Shown piece after piece: positions 33,102 through 45,200 of a stretch of 64,000 nt of DNA. A program made the position numbers and the translations under genes. Source of the DNA: Silurus meridionalis (Eukaryota > Chordata > Actinopteri > Siluriformes > Siluridae); contig NC_060911.1 in the NCBI RefSeq assembly GCF_014805685.1, positions 12,088,712-12,152,711 on the forward strand. The letters run 5' to 3'. The notes beneath the pieces are model-generated. The model searched no databases. It was not told where the DNA came from and was given only the letters and a program-made list of their open reading frames with translations. Every line of letters begins with the position of its first letter. The first letter of the stretch is position 1.

Positions 33102-33541
33102 CAGTGGTCCCCGACCCCCGGGCTGCGGACCGGCACCGGTCCGTGGGTCAATTGGTACCGGGCCGCACAGAAAGAATACATAACTTACATTATTTCTGTT
33201 TTATTTATTATCTGATTCTGAACAGTGTTTTATTTTGGAAAATGACCGGATTTTCTCCTCCACATCTGTCTATGACTCACTCTTGATGCATGTCATGATG
33301 CCTTGGTCACATGTCTTACCTCCATCCTCTACCTTCTTAAAGGGGCTCCGGCCGCTAACACATAATACATTATGTGTTAAATTCAAACCCCCAAGAGAGC
33401 AAAATGAACAAAAAACAACACAGTGGATTCACGTTTATTATTATATTCAAATTTTTTATTTTGTTTTATTTATCCACCACACCTTAAAGGCCGGTCTGTA
33501 AAAATTTTGTCTGACATTAATCGTGGCGTTGGGGACCACTG
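33102..33541. mobile_element. Non-autonomous hAT-like element, 440 bp
   Basis: The ends are cagtggtccccgacccccgg and, reverse complemented, cagtggtccccaacgccacg. The flanking octamers ctgtatat (33094-33101) and ttttatat (33542-33549) match at 6 of 8 positions. The GC-rich start with gggctgcggaccggcaccgg is characteristic of a widespread fish hAT-type element. The ORFs at 33104-33286 and 33235-33501 are chance frames. Confidence 0.8.
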
Positions 33542-33549
33542 TTTTATAT

Positions 33550-34139
33550 CACTACACTCTGTGGTAAGCCAAACTTACTTACTTTAATGGGTACATTTAC
33601 AATTGTATCAATTACTGTAGATTTATATAATGCTTCATAATTGCATTGTTCTGTGACCCAAATATTTAAAACATTCATTCAAGGTTGTCAGGATGTAATT
33701 TTACTTTAACCTGTTGTTAATGTCTTCATTTACACTCTCACACATTTATTAGTTATTTGAGTGCTCATTGATAAGATTAATGCCATACTGGGCAAAATAA
33801 AAAATGTGACTTGCTTTTCTAAAACCTAAATTCGGGCCTTGCCTGGTTATATTGAGATGTTGTAATGAAAAGTTTGCTGACGCCTGGTCCACGGTACTAG
33901 CTTTTGCACTAAACAGTTTCAGCACGATGGGCCAGATTACACCATCAAATTCTATATAGACAATTTGTATTTAACACACACACACACATATAACAAGTTT
34001 GAACTAGCCACAACATCAAACTTGATCATGCTGTAATATAATGCAAGGCATTGTAGCTACACATACTGTAAAGATTAAACTGACCGTTTGCTACCTACTT
34101 TGGTGCATCACATAGGTTTTACTGCACTAAGAATGTTAT
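33550..34139. other. No recognised feature
   Basis: Includes a short CA run near 33975-33990. Confidence 0.35.
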
Positions 34140-34305
34140 GTAGGTGGTAGCTTAGTGGATAAGGCTTTGGATCTGAAGGTCACGAGTTCAGCTCCTTGGC
34201 CCCTGAGCAATCCCATAACCCCAAAACTGCTAAGTTATATGAATGAGATAAATGTAAGTCACTTTGAATAAGGGCATCTGCCAAATACTGTAAATGTAAA
34301 TAAAT
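34140..34305 (+). mobile_element. tRNA-derived SINE (family A), with deletion in body
   Basis: A-box-like tagcttagtgg and B-box area gagttcagctcc are present, but the body after it is shortened. The tail reads aagtcactttgaataagggc and atctgccaaatactgtaaat. Confidence 0.8.
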
Positions 34306-34978
34306 GTCCTGTCCCCCAAAGCTCAGCAAAATCACAGTGAATCCCGCAAAACATTTGTCCTAGCAATCATAAGAATCATATACAGCACTACCTAATGGCA
34401 CTACAAACACCTTTAACATAGACCTAGGACTGCTAACTATTACCTTCCTTCCATCTAAAGCACTTACTGTAAATAAAGTTATCACTGATTAGAGAATTCA
34501 TTTCGTTTGTGAGGCATACTTAATACACTTGAATACATCACACTTTTGCATTTTTAATAGAAACAGCAGTAATCATCTATAACATTAATTAATTTTAAAC
34601 TACATTTGACAGATAAGTGTCAGCACTCAATGACTTAGAACCCATTATAGAGGACATCTACTTGACCTATTATATATATAATATATACTATGTGTCTCAC
34701 ATATATGTTCTCTGCCAAATCCTGTGCAATTCTATTATGAAATCAATGTGTATTTAATATAACTAGCAAAAAGACATTTAAGTGAAAACAGGGTGCAGTA
34801 GGCAAATCTACAGTCAGATCACCTGATGTATAATTATATAGAGATTAATATTGCCACATCAGTGACTATTAACCAAGTCGAACATTATAAAACATAGGAA
34901 ATGATTCCCTCTTCAGAATCTTTACCACTACATTCCCTGTATATGAATTTGTCTGTATGAAAATGAAGCTGTCCCCAA
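34306..34978. other. No recognised feature
   Basis: AT-rich with a short TA-rich patch at 34670-34690. Confidence 0.35.
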
Positions 34979-34979
34979 T

Positions 34980-35260
34980 CAATTCAATTCAATTTTATTT
35001 GTATGGCTCTTTTAACAATGGACATTGTCTCGGAGCAGCTTTACATAGATTGTAAAGCTTTACATAGATTGTAAAGTTATAATGTCCAAGTTTAGTGCCT
35101 ATAAGTTCCTTATAATTGTAAGTTTAACAGTAATTTGTGCGCCAATGTGCGACTGTAGCAGTGAAAATCTCCCTAAAATGACATAAGGAAGAAACCTTGA
35201 GAGGAACCAGACTCCAAATAGAACCCATCCTCATCTGGTGTTCACAGAATGTCCATTTAA
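34980..35260 (+). repeat. Repeat family R, full-length type copy
   Basis: Starts with tcaattcaattcaatttta, continues cattgtctcggagcagcttt and ends aggaagaaaccttgagagg, gaaccagactccaaatagaa and cccatcctcatctgg. A short tandem duplication (tttacatagattgtaaag) is at 35040-35075. Confidence 0.8.
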
Positions 35261-35339
35261 TACAGAACATTTAATATTCCATCATTGTTGAGGTGTACTG
35301 TTCACTTAAATGCAGAATTGTTCTGGTCAGTGTCAGCTG

Positions 35340-36270
35340 TCAAACCATAGACCAATTTCAACTCTATTTTCAAGATCCCAGCAAAAGGTTGTAGCTCAGC
35401 AGCCAAATCATGCATTTACATAATTCAATCAGGATTTAGACCTTGTCAAATCAATAATACTAAGATAGTGTGATAGTACTGGTTAAAGAAACAAAGGTGC
35501 CACATGGGGTTACCTCTCCAAGGAGCATTTATTACATTTTATAGAAATTTATTAAAAACTTTAATTTGAAGACATTTTAATAATCTGGCTGTTTTTATTT
35601 TTTTAACTAAAAATAATTTTGTGCATAAAAACACAATTTGGTGTTCTCCAAGGCTCAGCTCTAGGATCCTCTGTTTTTCCATTTCATTTATCCTACCTCA
35701 TATACATAGTATATACTTTTCCCTGGCACCCAAATGACACACAGCTTAAATGACAATCAGCTTAATAAAGCTGTGGAAGGTATAAAAGACTTTAGCCACT
35801 GGATGCTGAGAAACTTTCTTCTGTTGACTGAAGTATATCTACAAAGGTAGCAGGCGGCAAGAATTATGTAATACCTCTGGATGCCCTTTTCAGGTTCATC
35901 ATGTGCCACAGTAAAAGACATTGGCTTCATTATTTACTGTAGTCGCTCATTTAAAGCGAGTGTAGGACATTACTAGTGCAGCGATTTAAAATCTCTATTG
36001 CTAGACAAAAAATATACTACTTCACGCATATATAATTATCCAAGATGGACTACTGTAATACCCTGAGGACTGGATGTAGAAGGAGAAACACAAACAGGCT
36101 CCAGTAAGTCCAGAATGCAGTCAACGAAATGCTAACTAGAACCAGAAATCGTGAATATTTTACCCCTATTGTATACAAACTCCAAGCATTCCAATTAGTG
36201 TTCAGGACTCAGACAGTCTCAGTGTTTATGTCTATGCTGAAACCTCATCGATTTGTTCAGGAATTTTAAT
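35340..36270 (+). pseudogene. L2-like LINE reverse-transcriptase remnant
   Basis: The plus strand shows, with deletions and stops, the order of an L2-like RT. First comes an F-Q-S-G-F-R-P-type stretch (ttcaatcaggatttagacct). Then come the G-V-L-Q-G-S-A-L-G equivalent (tgttctccaaggctcagctc) and an A-D-D-T-Q-type area (cccaaatgacacacagctta), where the sequence reads P-N-D-T-Q. The C-terminal thumb-like part follows: DYCNTL (atggactactgtaatacc), VQNAVNEML and TRTRNREYFTPIVYKL. The catalytic Asp-Asp pair is therefore damaged. About half the expected domain length is deleted. Confidence 0.7.
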
Positions 36271-36865
36271 AAATAGCCCGTCTCTTAAGGGGATACAGCA
36301 TTATTGCAAAATGGCATTTTATGTTTTTGTTTTTTTTGCCGTGGTGCGTCTCACCTCTCCCTTCGCACAATCCGGTTTCTTGGCAAAGGACTTGAGGGCT
36401 TCTTCATGTCCACCCTAGCACTTATCCACTTAAAAATGTTTCGAACAAAGATCATTCTCAACATAGTACTGTGTGCATTTGCGGCTTACGTTTGTTTAAT
36501 GTTATGAACACAATGAACACATCGAGTAGCATTCAGAAGCTGATATTCTTCGTTTTTTTATCCTCCAAACTATTTCCATAAAATAAAAGTAGCATGACAA
36601 AATACAATAATAAAAAAAACATTAAACAACAACAAAAATCGTACTAGGAGAAGTTATTATAAATGCAAACTATATTTGAAAGATGCTCAATGACAAGACA
36701 GACTATTCCAAATGATAGGATCATGAACTGCAAATGCAGATTTTGGGTTAGTAGAAGCTTAGAAGCATTTGCTGAAAGACCACACATTGCTACAGGTAGA
36801 CAAAAAATTGTACGCAATAAAAAATTCACTTCTAACCAGCAGTCAAGCAGAGCAAGACTTGGACT
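36271..36865. other. No recognised feature
   Basis: No coding motif or terminal repeat identified. Confidence 0.35.
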
Positions 36866-36990
36866 GAGGTGAGTTTACATCCTGGTGTTGCCAAGCTGTC
36901 ACTGTTATGCTATTGAGCAAGGCCCTTAACCTTCATCTGCTCAGCTCAACTGGAAATTGCTTTGGATCAAAGACATTTGCCCAGTGAGTA
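36866..36990 (+). mobile_element. Degraded SINE (family A)
   Basis: Head lost. The body words gccaagctgtcactgttatg and gagcaaggcccttaaccttc and a diverged tail (gctttggatcaaagacattt) remain. Confidence 0.55.
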
Positions 36991-37329
36991 CATAAAAATG
37001 TGTTTTCTGAAGTTAGTCTTCATAAGAAGATGAGCTGCTGCCTTCTGTACTAAATGGGAATGAGCGAGAGCTACTTGACAAAGTCAAGCAAATAGAGAGT
37101 TGGAGTAACCCGGTCATGTTAACAGAAATTCATGAATAATTTTCTCCATATGCTTAAAATACATATTGCTTATTTACATATTTAATGCATATTAAATATT
37201 AACATAATTTTTTACATTAAGAAACAATTAAGTAATTATTAAAATGACATACTAATTTACCAAGCCATGGGACATGTTATCAGGGTTAATTTAATACTTT
37301 GAATAAAGTTTAATAAATGTTTTATCTCT

Positions 37330-37770
37330 ATTCAAATTGAGAGAATTACAAGACATTTATTATTTATTTAAAAAAATAAAATTTTTCAGAATACAAAATA
37401 GTAAAATGCCAAACAAAACAGACACAGAAAGAAAATGGAGAGAGAAAATAATCCTTGAGGTACCCTTCCCCCCGTATGAGAGTTTCCTATCAGATAACTT
37501 GAATAAAAACAAATTAAGAGCAGTCCCCGAAATATCAACCCACTGACTAAACCCATTAATCAAAATGCCATTATCAATTGTATCAAAGCCTGCAGTAGAG
37601 TCTAACACCAGAATAAGAAGCTCTATAGCATTAAAATGTAATGTAATACTCCTAAAAACAAAACTGATGTTGTTTCCCCATTGTGCACTTAACAGCTGTA
37701 TAGCAGGTACATTCTCTCAAATCTTACAAAAGAAGGGTCATTTCAAGATGTCTCTAAAATGATTGCATAT
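37330..37770. repeat. Possible fragment of an unclassified fish repeat
   Basis: Words such as ttatcaattgtatcaaagcc and gtagagtctaacaccagaat recall a dispersed fish repeat whose class I do not know. The interval has no proven boundaries. Confidence 0.25.
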
Positions 37771-37795
37771 AATTGGATCAATGCTAAGTTTTTGA

Positions 37796-38045
37796 GAAGT
37801 CAAGTCAAGTCAAGTTTATTTGTATTGCGCTTTTCACAACAGACATTGTCTCAAAGCAGCTTTACAGAAATCAACAGTTAAGGTGAATGGTGTGTATTTA
37901 TCCCTGATGAGCAAGCCATGGCGACTGTGGCAAGGAAAAACTCCCTTAGATGTAATGACAAAGAAACCTTGAGAGGAACCAGACTCAAAAGGGGAACCCA
38001 TCCTCATTTGGGTGACATCAAGAAGGAACACATCCTAACTACCTT
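37796..38045 (+). repeat. Repeat family R
   Basis: Starts with gtcaagtcaagtcaagttta, continues tattgcgcttttcacaacag and cattgtctcaaagcagcttt, and ends aaaccttgagaggaaccaga and cccatcctcatttgggtgac. The minus-strand frame 37834-38031 is a shadow. Confidence 0.8.
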
Positions 38046-39290
38046 TACAGAAGCTTGTCTAAAGGGACAGATGGTTTCTAATACAGTATTTGGAAAAAGG
38101 AAGCATGGACGGCATCTTAACAGGTATAACGTTATAAATGATTTATAGGCTTAATTGAATCCTTTAAAGCAAGGATGTGCATTGCATTGAGAGTAGCGGA
38201 GTGGAGTGAAAGGTGGAGATACAGAAGAGGATGTAATGTTAGGAGAGAATGTAATGTTAGATCACTATCAGTGGTCCAGAAACATAGAATCTGTATATTT
38301 GCACTGATTAACTTTCTAACCCTTGTATTATAGGAAGCCAATACATTTTTCAAGTGTAGGTTTTGAACCGGAACCTGAACCTGGCGTTTTTACAGTATTT
38401 ACGATATGCACTGATTTTCATTCTATAGGCTTGGTTAACAGGCTAGTTTGAAATGGTCCTAAAAGAAGCAACATCATCTAATATTCAGTGTGATGAACAG
38501 AGTTATGAAGCAAAAACTTTTTTTTTTTTAACATTGCATTTGTGGACAGAGGTGTCTTTACATAAAATGTCAAAATAATTCTGAAACAATTGTCTTAGAA
38601 ATGTCCACAGCTAGTATTAAAACCCTAGGTAGTATCCATATGAAAATGAAGTGCACTTGGTGAAAGTTGATCAGAAAATTTTAAGCATCCATCTGACTTT
38701 GTTAATGGATGATAATTAAACCACAAAACTGCTTTAACACTGGGAAGTTTACCCAGGGTGCCTTCAGGGTTTAATTTGCTCCTGTTGGTTCAGGACCCAA
38801 TACCTCTCAGATACAGAGTGTCTATGTTCCAAGGATTGCTTTCATCGAGTCTGATTTCTGATATTTAAAGGCGTACGATACTTTTTAGTACCCAGTGTCC
38901 TGAGCACAATGGATGTTGCAAGGTTAAGCATATATTGCAAAGCTTGACACAGCAGAAATGTGCAGACTTCCACAGCATCCTACAACAATAAAAGCAGCGG
39001 TTGCAATCCCTTATTATACAATGCTCGTCATACTAACACTGTTCGTCCAAGAGTTATAATACTGCCAATAAACATGTCTGGATTATGTGAAGCACTTGGT
39101 GCACCGTTGTATGCACGGTATATCATTTGGGTTCATATAAGTTTGTGGCCAGTGAGACAATCTTTAACTGTAACTGTAAACTTGCAACTGTACACTAAAA
39201 CAAATAAAGCAATCAAAAATTTAATAAAACGTAGACTAGCTTTAATTTAATGTTTTTTACAGACAATTTAGAAATTGCAGGCATTTATTT
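38046..39290. other. No recognised feature
   Basis: No element boundaries or protein motifs. The ORF 38960-39250 has no recognisable domain. Confidence 0.35.
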
Positions 39291-39292
39291 TA

Positions 39293-40030
39293 TGTACACT
39301 GATCAGCTGAAAAGTTAAAACCAATTGCCTAGTATCGTTTAGGCTCCTCTTGAGAGTTCTGTACTATCAAGGCACTGACTTCACAACCTCGAAAGGTGTG
39401 TTTTGTTTTCTGTCTATTTGGCGATTGGGCTGAGATCTGGGGAAATTGAGGGCCAAACCAAATGATTTATATTTAATACTTGGTTACCAACTCCTTGCAG
39501 TAAATCAGTCCCTGATGTCTGGAACCGATGGACTTCATCAAATGCTAATTTGCTCTCTTGAGATGATTTGTCAGGTCTTTAATGAGACTCACTTGCTTTT
39601 GAATAGTTCTGCATTTTGCCTTCAGTAAGTGAAAAGCATGGCCAATTGGTTAATTCCGATCAGTTATTATTATTAATAATGTTAATATTTTTTCCATGTG
39701 AGTTGCTTTCATAGCATGATTTGTGCGATTATTCCACAATATCCATTTCACAACTCTGCCTCCACCATGTTTGACAGTAGATGTGGCATAAGCTCTTTCG
39801 TTTCTAATCTAATAAAAATGAAAGCATTTCTTCATTGTAGTCTTTGACACTGGATCTCCTGCGCTCATCACATTGTTCTTGGTCTTGACTAGATTTTGTA
39901 AAGCGGATTTTCTTTAAAAAAGAATTCCATTATTGTTTTCTTCTGTGGTTTTTTCAGGTCTTTCGATGTCACTGAACTCGTCTGATAGACCATTTTTCCA
40001 GCTAAATGATGGCCTTCCTTACTTGCATCA
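39293..40030 (-). mobile_element. Decayed Tc1-like element
   Basis: The plus strand begins cactgatcagctgaaaagtt and continues aaaaccaattgcctag, which resembles the terminal repeat of the Tc1-like family at 4950-5757. Near 39755-39790 the words ctctgcctccaccatgtttg and acagtagatgtgg are a decayed G-G-G-S-V-type region on the minus strand. Further on, ggttttttcaggtctttcga and tgtcactgaactcg follow. No usable frame is left. Two different Tc1 families may be mixed here. Confidence 0.5.
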
Positions 40031-40114
40031 CCATTTATAACGTTTTACAAAAACAACAGCAATGCCCCCTTCTGGACCAATGTGTTTTGTAGAGGTCTAC
40101 AAACAAACAGTACC

Positions 40115-40275
40115 TCAGTGATGGAAAGTTTTAGCTCAGTGGTTAAAATGTTCTGCTTGGAGGATTGGAAGGTTGTGAGTTCAAATCCCATGACTGCCAT
40201 GTCGCCACTGCTGGGCCCTTGATCAAGGCAATTAGTCCTCAAATGCTCAGTTTTATAAATGGGATAACTGCAAGT
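40115..40275 (+). mobile_element. SINE (family A), 3' truncated
   Basis: Head with tagctcagtggttaaaat and gagttcaaatccc, body ctgccatgtcgccactgctg and a tail ending ataactgcaagttag. It runs straight into the next SINE. Confidence 0.75.
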
Positions 40276-40277
40276 TA

Positions 40278-40425
40278 GTTGGTGGTAGCTTAGTGGTTGA
40301 GGCATTGAACTTTGAATCCAATGCCCCTGAGCAAGGCCATTAACCCCATAGCTGCTCATTTGTAGGAATGAGAAAAAATGTAAGTTGCGCTGGATAAGAG
40401 CTGCTGCCAATTGCCATAAATGTTA
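40278..40425 (+). mobile_element. SINE (family A), internal deletion
   Basis: Head tggtggtagcttagtggttg. The B-box area is deleted. Body tgcccctgagcaaggcc and tail gctggataagagctgctgcc are kept. Confidence 0.75.
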
Positions 40426-40436
40426 ACATTTGGTTT

Positions 40437-40622
40437 TGTGGGAGTGGTGGTTAAGGCATTGGACTTTGGAGCCGAATGTCATGAGTTCAAATCCCAGCCA
40501 CACCAAGCTGTCATCCCTGGGCCCCTGAGCAAGACCCTTAACCCCATAGCTGCTCAGTTGTATGAATTAAATAAAAATCTAAGTCGCTCTGGAAAAGGGT
40601 GTCTGCCAAATGGCACAAATGT
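40437..40622 (+). mobile_element. SINE (family A)
   Basis: Head gtgggagtggtggttaaggc, B-box-like gagttcaaatcccagc, body ccaagctgtcatccctgggc and tail tcgctctggaaaagggtgtc. It is the third of three head-to-tail copies. Confidence 0.85.
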
Positions 40623-42049
40623 AATGTGTGACCATTCATCCCAGTTTTAAGCCAAGGCTCAACTAATATCAAGAAGCCCCAATGCTGTGAGGAAATGAAA
40701 TTGCTCAAAAACCCAACCAGAAAAACCCTTATTAAACAGTCAGTGTACATGAATTAGTGCCAATTTGGCAGGAAGACAATTGCCTACCTAGCCTCAGTTT
40801 GTTAGACGCAAGACATTTTCCAAAATATGTTTCATAAAACAAACTTTTGTTTAAAACCTTACCCCCCAACCCTTTTTTGGCAGGAAGGATTGTTTACTCT
40901 GACATAACGTACATATCCATGCAAGAGATGCCTATTCATTTTTATTTTGCACGGTAAAGTGACTGCCTGAGAGTGTATCAATTCCTCCATAATAACTATA
41001 AAGACATATTGTTGTATCTGGAGACACACAACACAGACAAAAATTATGTGTCATCATATCATTCGTATTCATGAATGCATTGTGATTTATGGTTCTTTGC
41101 AATAATGTCAGGAAATCAATTGTCTCAGCCTTTTAGCCAGTAAATGTTAAACATCACCGATCCCTGCTCTCTCTCTCATTGTTTGTGTGTGCGTGCAAAT
41201 GTGTGTGTAGTAAAATCAAAGCTACACACCACCATATTTAAACCTACTTTTTTGTACACAACTAATTTGTTCAAACAAAAAGCTATGCTTTGTTTAAACA
41301 GAGACTGTGTGACCCATGTACTTTATATTTATTGCATATTTTTAATATGAATATTTAATATATACATTCGCCATTAGGTTCAGAATGCTGTTAACCCATA
41401 ACTGAAAAATGATGTCTATGCCCTGACCTCCAAGATACATTCATACACCAGCTACCATACCATACTAATACTTGGTGCACCAATACTAATATCCTGCTTT
41501 AATTCTTTGCGGGATTGATTATTATGCTGTAAAAAGCCATTCCAATATGTAACAAAAGGAATGCAACAATATGCACATATGCAATAACATAAAAAAACAT
41601 GATTTTAATTGCTATTATAAAGCTCTCCAATAAAACATTCCTCAACCACTATATCACCCCCACCATCCTAAAACTGTTAGGCAGCCTGGATAAATAATGC
41701 CATATTCTGACCAAACCACTGCATGCCACAGCACAAATCTAGATTTCATCAGAGTAAGCAAGAATTTTCCAATCTTTAACCGTCCATGTTTGAGTCTGTG
41801 CCCATATAGATTTGTGTACTTGGCTGACAGAGATAAATCTTGAACAAGTCTGTCCACTCTCCTCTGACCTTTCTAATCAGCAAGCCACTTAACTGATGGC
41901 TTTTTTTGTACCTTCTGTGAAAAGTAAAAACTGTTGTTTAGGAAAATCTGGAGATCAGTAGAAAAACTGAAACCAGCCCATATGGCACCATGCACTATGC
42001 CAGACTTCAAGTGACTGAGATGTGTATTGCTCTGTCATATCTCAGAACC
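40623..42049. other. No recognised feature
   Basis: No recognised repeats or coding motifs. A short gtgt tract is at about 41185-41210. Confidence 0.35.
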
Positions 42050-42054
42050 GGAAT

Positions 42055-42195
42055 TGATTAGTGGTTAAGGCATTGGACGGTCGTGAGTTCAAATCTCACC
42101 ACACAAAGATGCCACTCCTGGGCTCCTGAGCAAGGCCCTTACCCCATAGCTGCTTCTAAGCTGTGACAAATGGCCTAAATGCAAATTAATTACAT
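42055..42195 (+). mobile_element. SINE (family A), degraded
   Basis: Words tagtggttaaggcattgg, gtgagttcaaatctcacc and gagcaaggcccttacccc remain. The tail is cut to aaatggcctaaatgcaaat. Confidence 0.75.
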
Positions 42196-42204
42196 TTCTT
42201 TAAG

Positions 42205-42355
42205 CTCTATGCTGTTGTTTTTAAACTTATAGTTGTGTCCTAGGTTTTTAAGTGACTAGAAACCTAACTATAAGATTATCTGCTTTTTGAACATCCGATT
42301 CCACATTCAATCCACATTTACTATTACAATAACGTCAGATTTTTCTAGGAAGATG
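42205..42355. repeat. Copy of the repeat that follows the SINE at 22266
   Basis: The words taggtttttaagtgactaga, cctaactataagattatct, attccacattcaatcc and actattacaataacgtc match 22275-22425 in order. Confidence 0.55.
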
Positions 42356-42359
42356 TTCC

Positions 42360-42475
42360 ACTTGAGGGCCTTAACCCCATAACTGCTTATTTATACATAT
42401 TGTATGATTGATGAATGTACTGTAAGTCACTCTGGATAAAAGCGACTGCCAAAATGCCATAAATGTAAATGACAA
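42360..42475 (+). mobile_element. SINE (family A), 3' fragment
   Basis: Body fragment gagggccttaaccccataac and a good tail: gtaagtcactctggataaaa, gcgactgccaaaatgccat. The head is missing. Confidence 0.75.
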
Positions 42476-44520
42476 ACGTTGCACATTGCAGATATACAGT
42501 TGTTTAGCAAATGGTTTTGTAAGTCTGAATTTGAATCTTTTTTCCCACCTATCTGGTACAGATTTTTTTAATTGGTTAAACAGAGGTGAAAAATCTGAAA
42601 AAGGTTTATCCTCTAACATTGTTCCTCTCAGCTCCAACCTTTCACTTGTGTCAGTTACTGTAACTTGCATTCCTATTCATAGTTATCAGGTTCTCATTGC
42701 TCTTATAACTAAAATGTCTGCTTCACTATATTTGAGTTATTATTCGAGGATTTCACCAATTCACTTGACAGTCTGTTGTTACAACTGTCAATTCATAGAT
42801 AAATACTGTACTCTGCAAACATACAATCAGTGGTAAAAGAATCCCCAGAAGCAAACCAAAAGCAAATCATCTCAGAGAGGGAAAAGAATTATTCAGCCGA
42901 AAGAAAGCTGATACTGCAGAAAGCTGGACTCCTTTTAGAGAAGATGAAGTTAAAGCTGCTGTTGTGCAGTTTAGAAAGACAGAAGTTATGACCAGGTGCT
43001 TCTACTTGCCATATTTTCCCATTTGTAGTGTCTTTTTTCATGTCGTTGTTGTTTTTATTTTATTTATTGTTGCACAGATAGCAAAAAGAGTATTAAACGA
43101 AACCTAAAGCTTTCTCTCCATGGGTTGGAGCAGAGGAATGGAGGTACACAATTAATTGCTATTCATGACGGCTCTGAAAAGGTTCAGCAGCCTTGGGGTC
43201 CTTCGGCGAATAATAATGAGGAAAACAACAACAGAACCAGGCACCCCAGCTAGGCACCAAGAAGAGCCCCTTTTGGCACGGACAGCGATGTCAAGCCTGA
43301 CGAGAAAGCAACATTGAGAGAGACTACTTCCTGTTCATTGCTTGTCAACTCATTTGCCCTCATCTTCGTTTGTAGTTTGCAGAACACACATGCTTAATTT
43401 TATTGTTTAGTTTTTTTTTCCAGAAATAAAACAGGGACCTTAGAAGTCTAGACACATGTTTGCTTAGTCCTTTAATTATAATAAAGCCAGGTGGAAGTGC
43501 TTCACCCAGCAAGAGACATATTTCAATAAAAATGCCTAAACTAGCTAAAAACCTACTGAAGCTAATGTCAGTCGAACACTTCTACTAGCAAGACATTCAC
43601 TTGCTCTGGTTTCCAGTAAGGCTTATTTAAAATATTTTATACATTTATATGTGTATAAGCTGTGTGTTTTTGAATTGAAGCAAAATGTGTGTGTGCATTA
43701 ACACGAACATGGTTTCGGATTACTGTCATAGCAATGAGCACATACGCAAGAAAATCTGTACATGTGGAATGAAGGAATGAATCGGTTCCATTTCATCCTG
43801 GGCATTGGGGATAACACCATATATATAGGTAGCCATGCAGATCGTTCTGAAAAAAGCTTAATGTATGTCTCCGAGCCTAAACTTGAATCAATACTAAACC
43901 AGCTTGGCGCATTGGGATAAATATAAAGTGCACGCATTACTGCTGAACCAGCAAAATATCACATCTGAGTTTTTATTTTTTTTAACCTGTCATCTGAAAT
44001 GCCTTTCAAATTACAGAAGGAGCAACATGCACCAGAGGCAAGTGTTCAGAAAAAAGAAAGATGGCGTTCAACACATTTATACATTGCGACTTTAAGATTG
44101 CAGGGTTGACAGAATAAATTATTCTCTAGGGTTCACACAAACAGCGTAAGTATGGTGGATGTAATTTGTGATTAAACCAATGATACGGGCTGCACTGATG
44201 ACCACTCTCTGACCCCGAAGTCACCACACTGATGCTACCACGGAGGTGCAGTAATGAGAAACATGGCTTCCAATTGCAGGGGCTGCTGTTTCAGACTGAT
44301 CACATCCAGTGTCAAAGGTGCCATTCTTAAACAGCCATAACGAGTGAAAATCAAGGACTAATTAGCCTTTCACTAATGGCCTGAATGGAAATGGGATCAC
44401 TGGTGGCCAAAAATGGGAAGGTTTCTGGAAATATAATATAATTTCTAGTATATTTTAATTAGGCAAAATACAAGATTGTTTGGTACATTTGTAATATGAA
44501 CTCTTTTTTGCACTTCAAGT
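42476..44520. other. Repeat-poor sequence without recognised gene
   Basis: No protein motif or transposon terminus. The sub-intervals 42870-43440 and 44110-44410 look like unique sequence and are flagged as candidates for conserved regulatory DNA. Confidence 0.35.
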
Positions 44521-44524
44521 AACA

Positions 44525-45200
44525 CGCAGTAGTAGGCAGTAATTAAGTAAATGTAATTCATTACTGTACTTAAGTAGCTTTTTTGCATATCTGTACTTTA
44601 CTAAAGTATTTAGGGAGACTTTAACTTCAACTTCCCTACATTTAAAAGTCAAATATCTTACATTTTACTCAACTACATTTTGCTAAATCATGAAGGTCCC
44701 TGGTGGTCTGGTGGTTAGGATGCGGCGCGCTCAGCGCTGTGGCCCGAGTTCGATCCCCGTTCAGGGATCCAACCCCAGCCTCTCTTAGTACCGGTCCCAA
44801 GCCTGGATAAATGGGGAGGGTTGCGTTAGGAAGGGCATCCAGCGTAAAAACATGTGCCAAATAAAACATGTGGATGATCCGCTGTGGCGACCCCTAACGG
44901 GAGAAGCCGAAAGAAAGTTATTCTATTAATAGATTGTTGTGCTAAGAGTAACATTAGAGTATTTCCACATAAACTGAGTTTATTAACCAAGAGTCTTGTG
45001 ACAAAAATGATAGTAGGAACATTATAGCCGTAATAAATCATAGTACTTTGGATACTTAAGTACATTTGAAGGCAAATACTTTTGTACTTTTAATCAAGTG
45101 AAAGTTTAAAGGGACACTTACTTTTACTGGTGTCATATTTTACCTACTTTAGTGTTTCTCGACTTTAACTCAAGTACATTGTTTGTCCACCATTGGTTAC
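44525..45200. mobile_element. Decayed non-autonomous DNA element (hAT-like), split by a SINE
   Basis: Both sides of the SINE carry the repeated words tacttaagtag, ctgtactttact, tacttaagtacatttg, cttttactgg and tcaagtacattgtttg, then tccaccattgg. These belong to a fish element whose ends resemble cagtggtggacaaagtac. Only the right end is clear. Confidence 0.5.
44694..44925 (+). mobile_element. tRNA-Glu-derived SINE with an RTE-type tail, full length
   Basis: The head (44698-44768) reads tccctggtggtctggtggtt, aggatgcggcg, then gttcgatccccgttcaggga. This aligns with vertebrate tRNA-Glu and has clear A and B boxes, with the anticodon position changed (cgc rather than ctc). The body contains ggtcccaagcctggataaat and gggttgcgttaggaagggca. 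The tail tgtggcgacccctaacggga then gaagccgaaagaa is shared with the RTE LINE end at 28089, which would supply the reverse transcriptase. It sits inside the element at 44525-45200. Confidence 0.9.

Noticed and set aside
44698..44768. Functional tRNA-Glu gene
   Set aside because: The cloverleaf-like region is followed directly by SINE body and tail, the anticodon position reads cgc instead of ctc, and no Pol III terminator follows the tRNA part. It is a SINE head.
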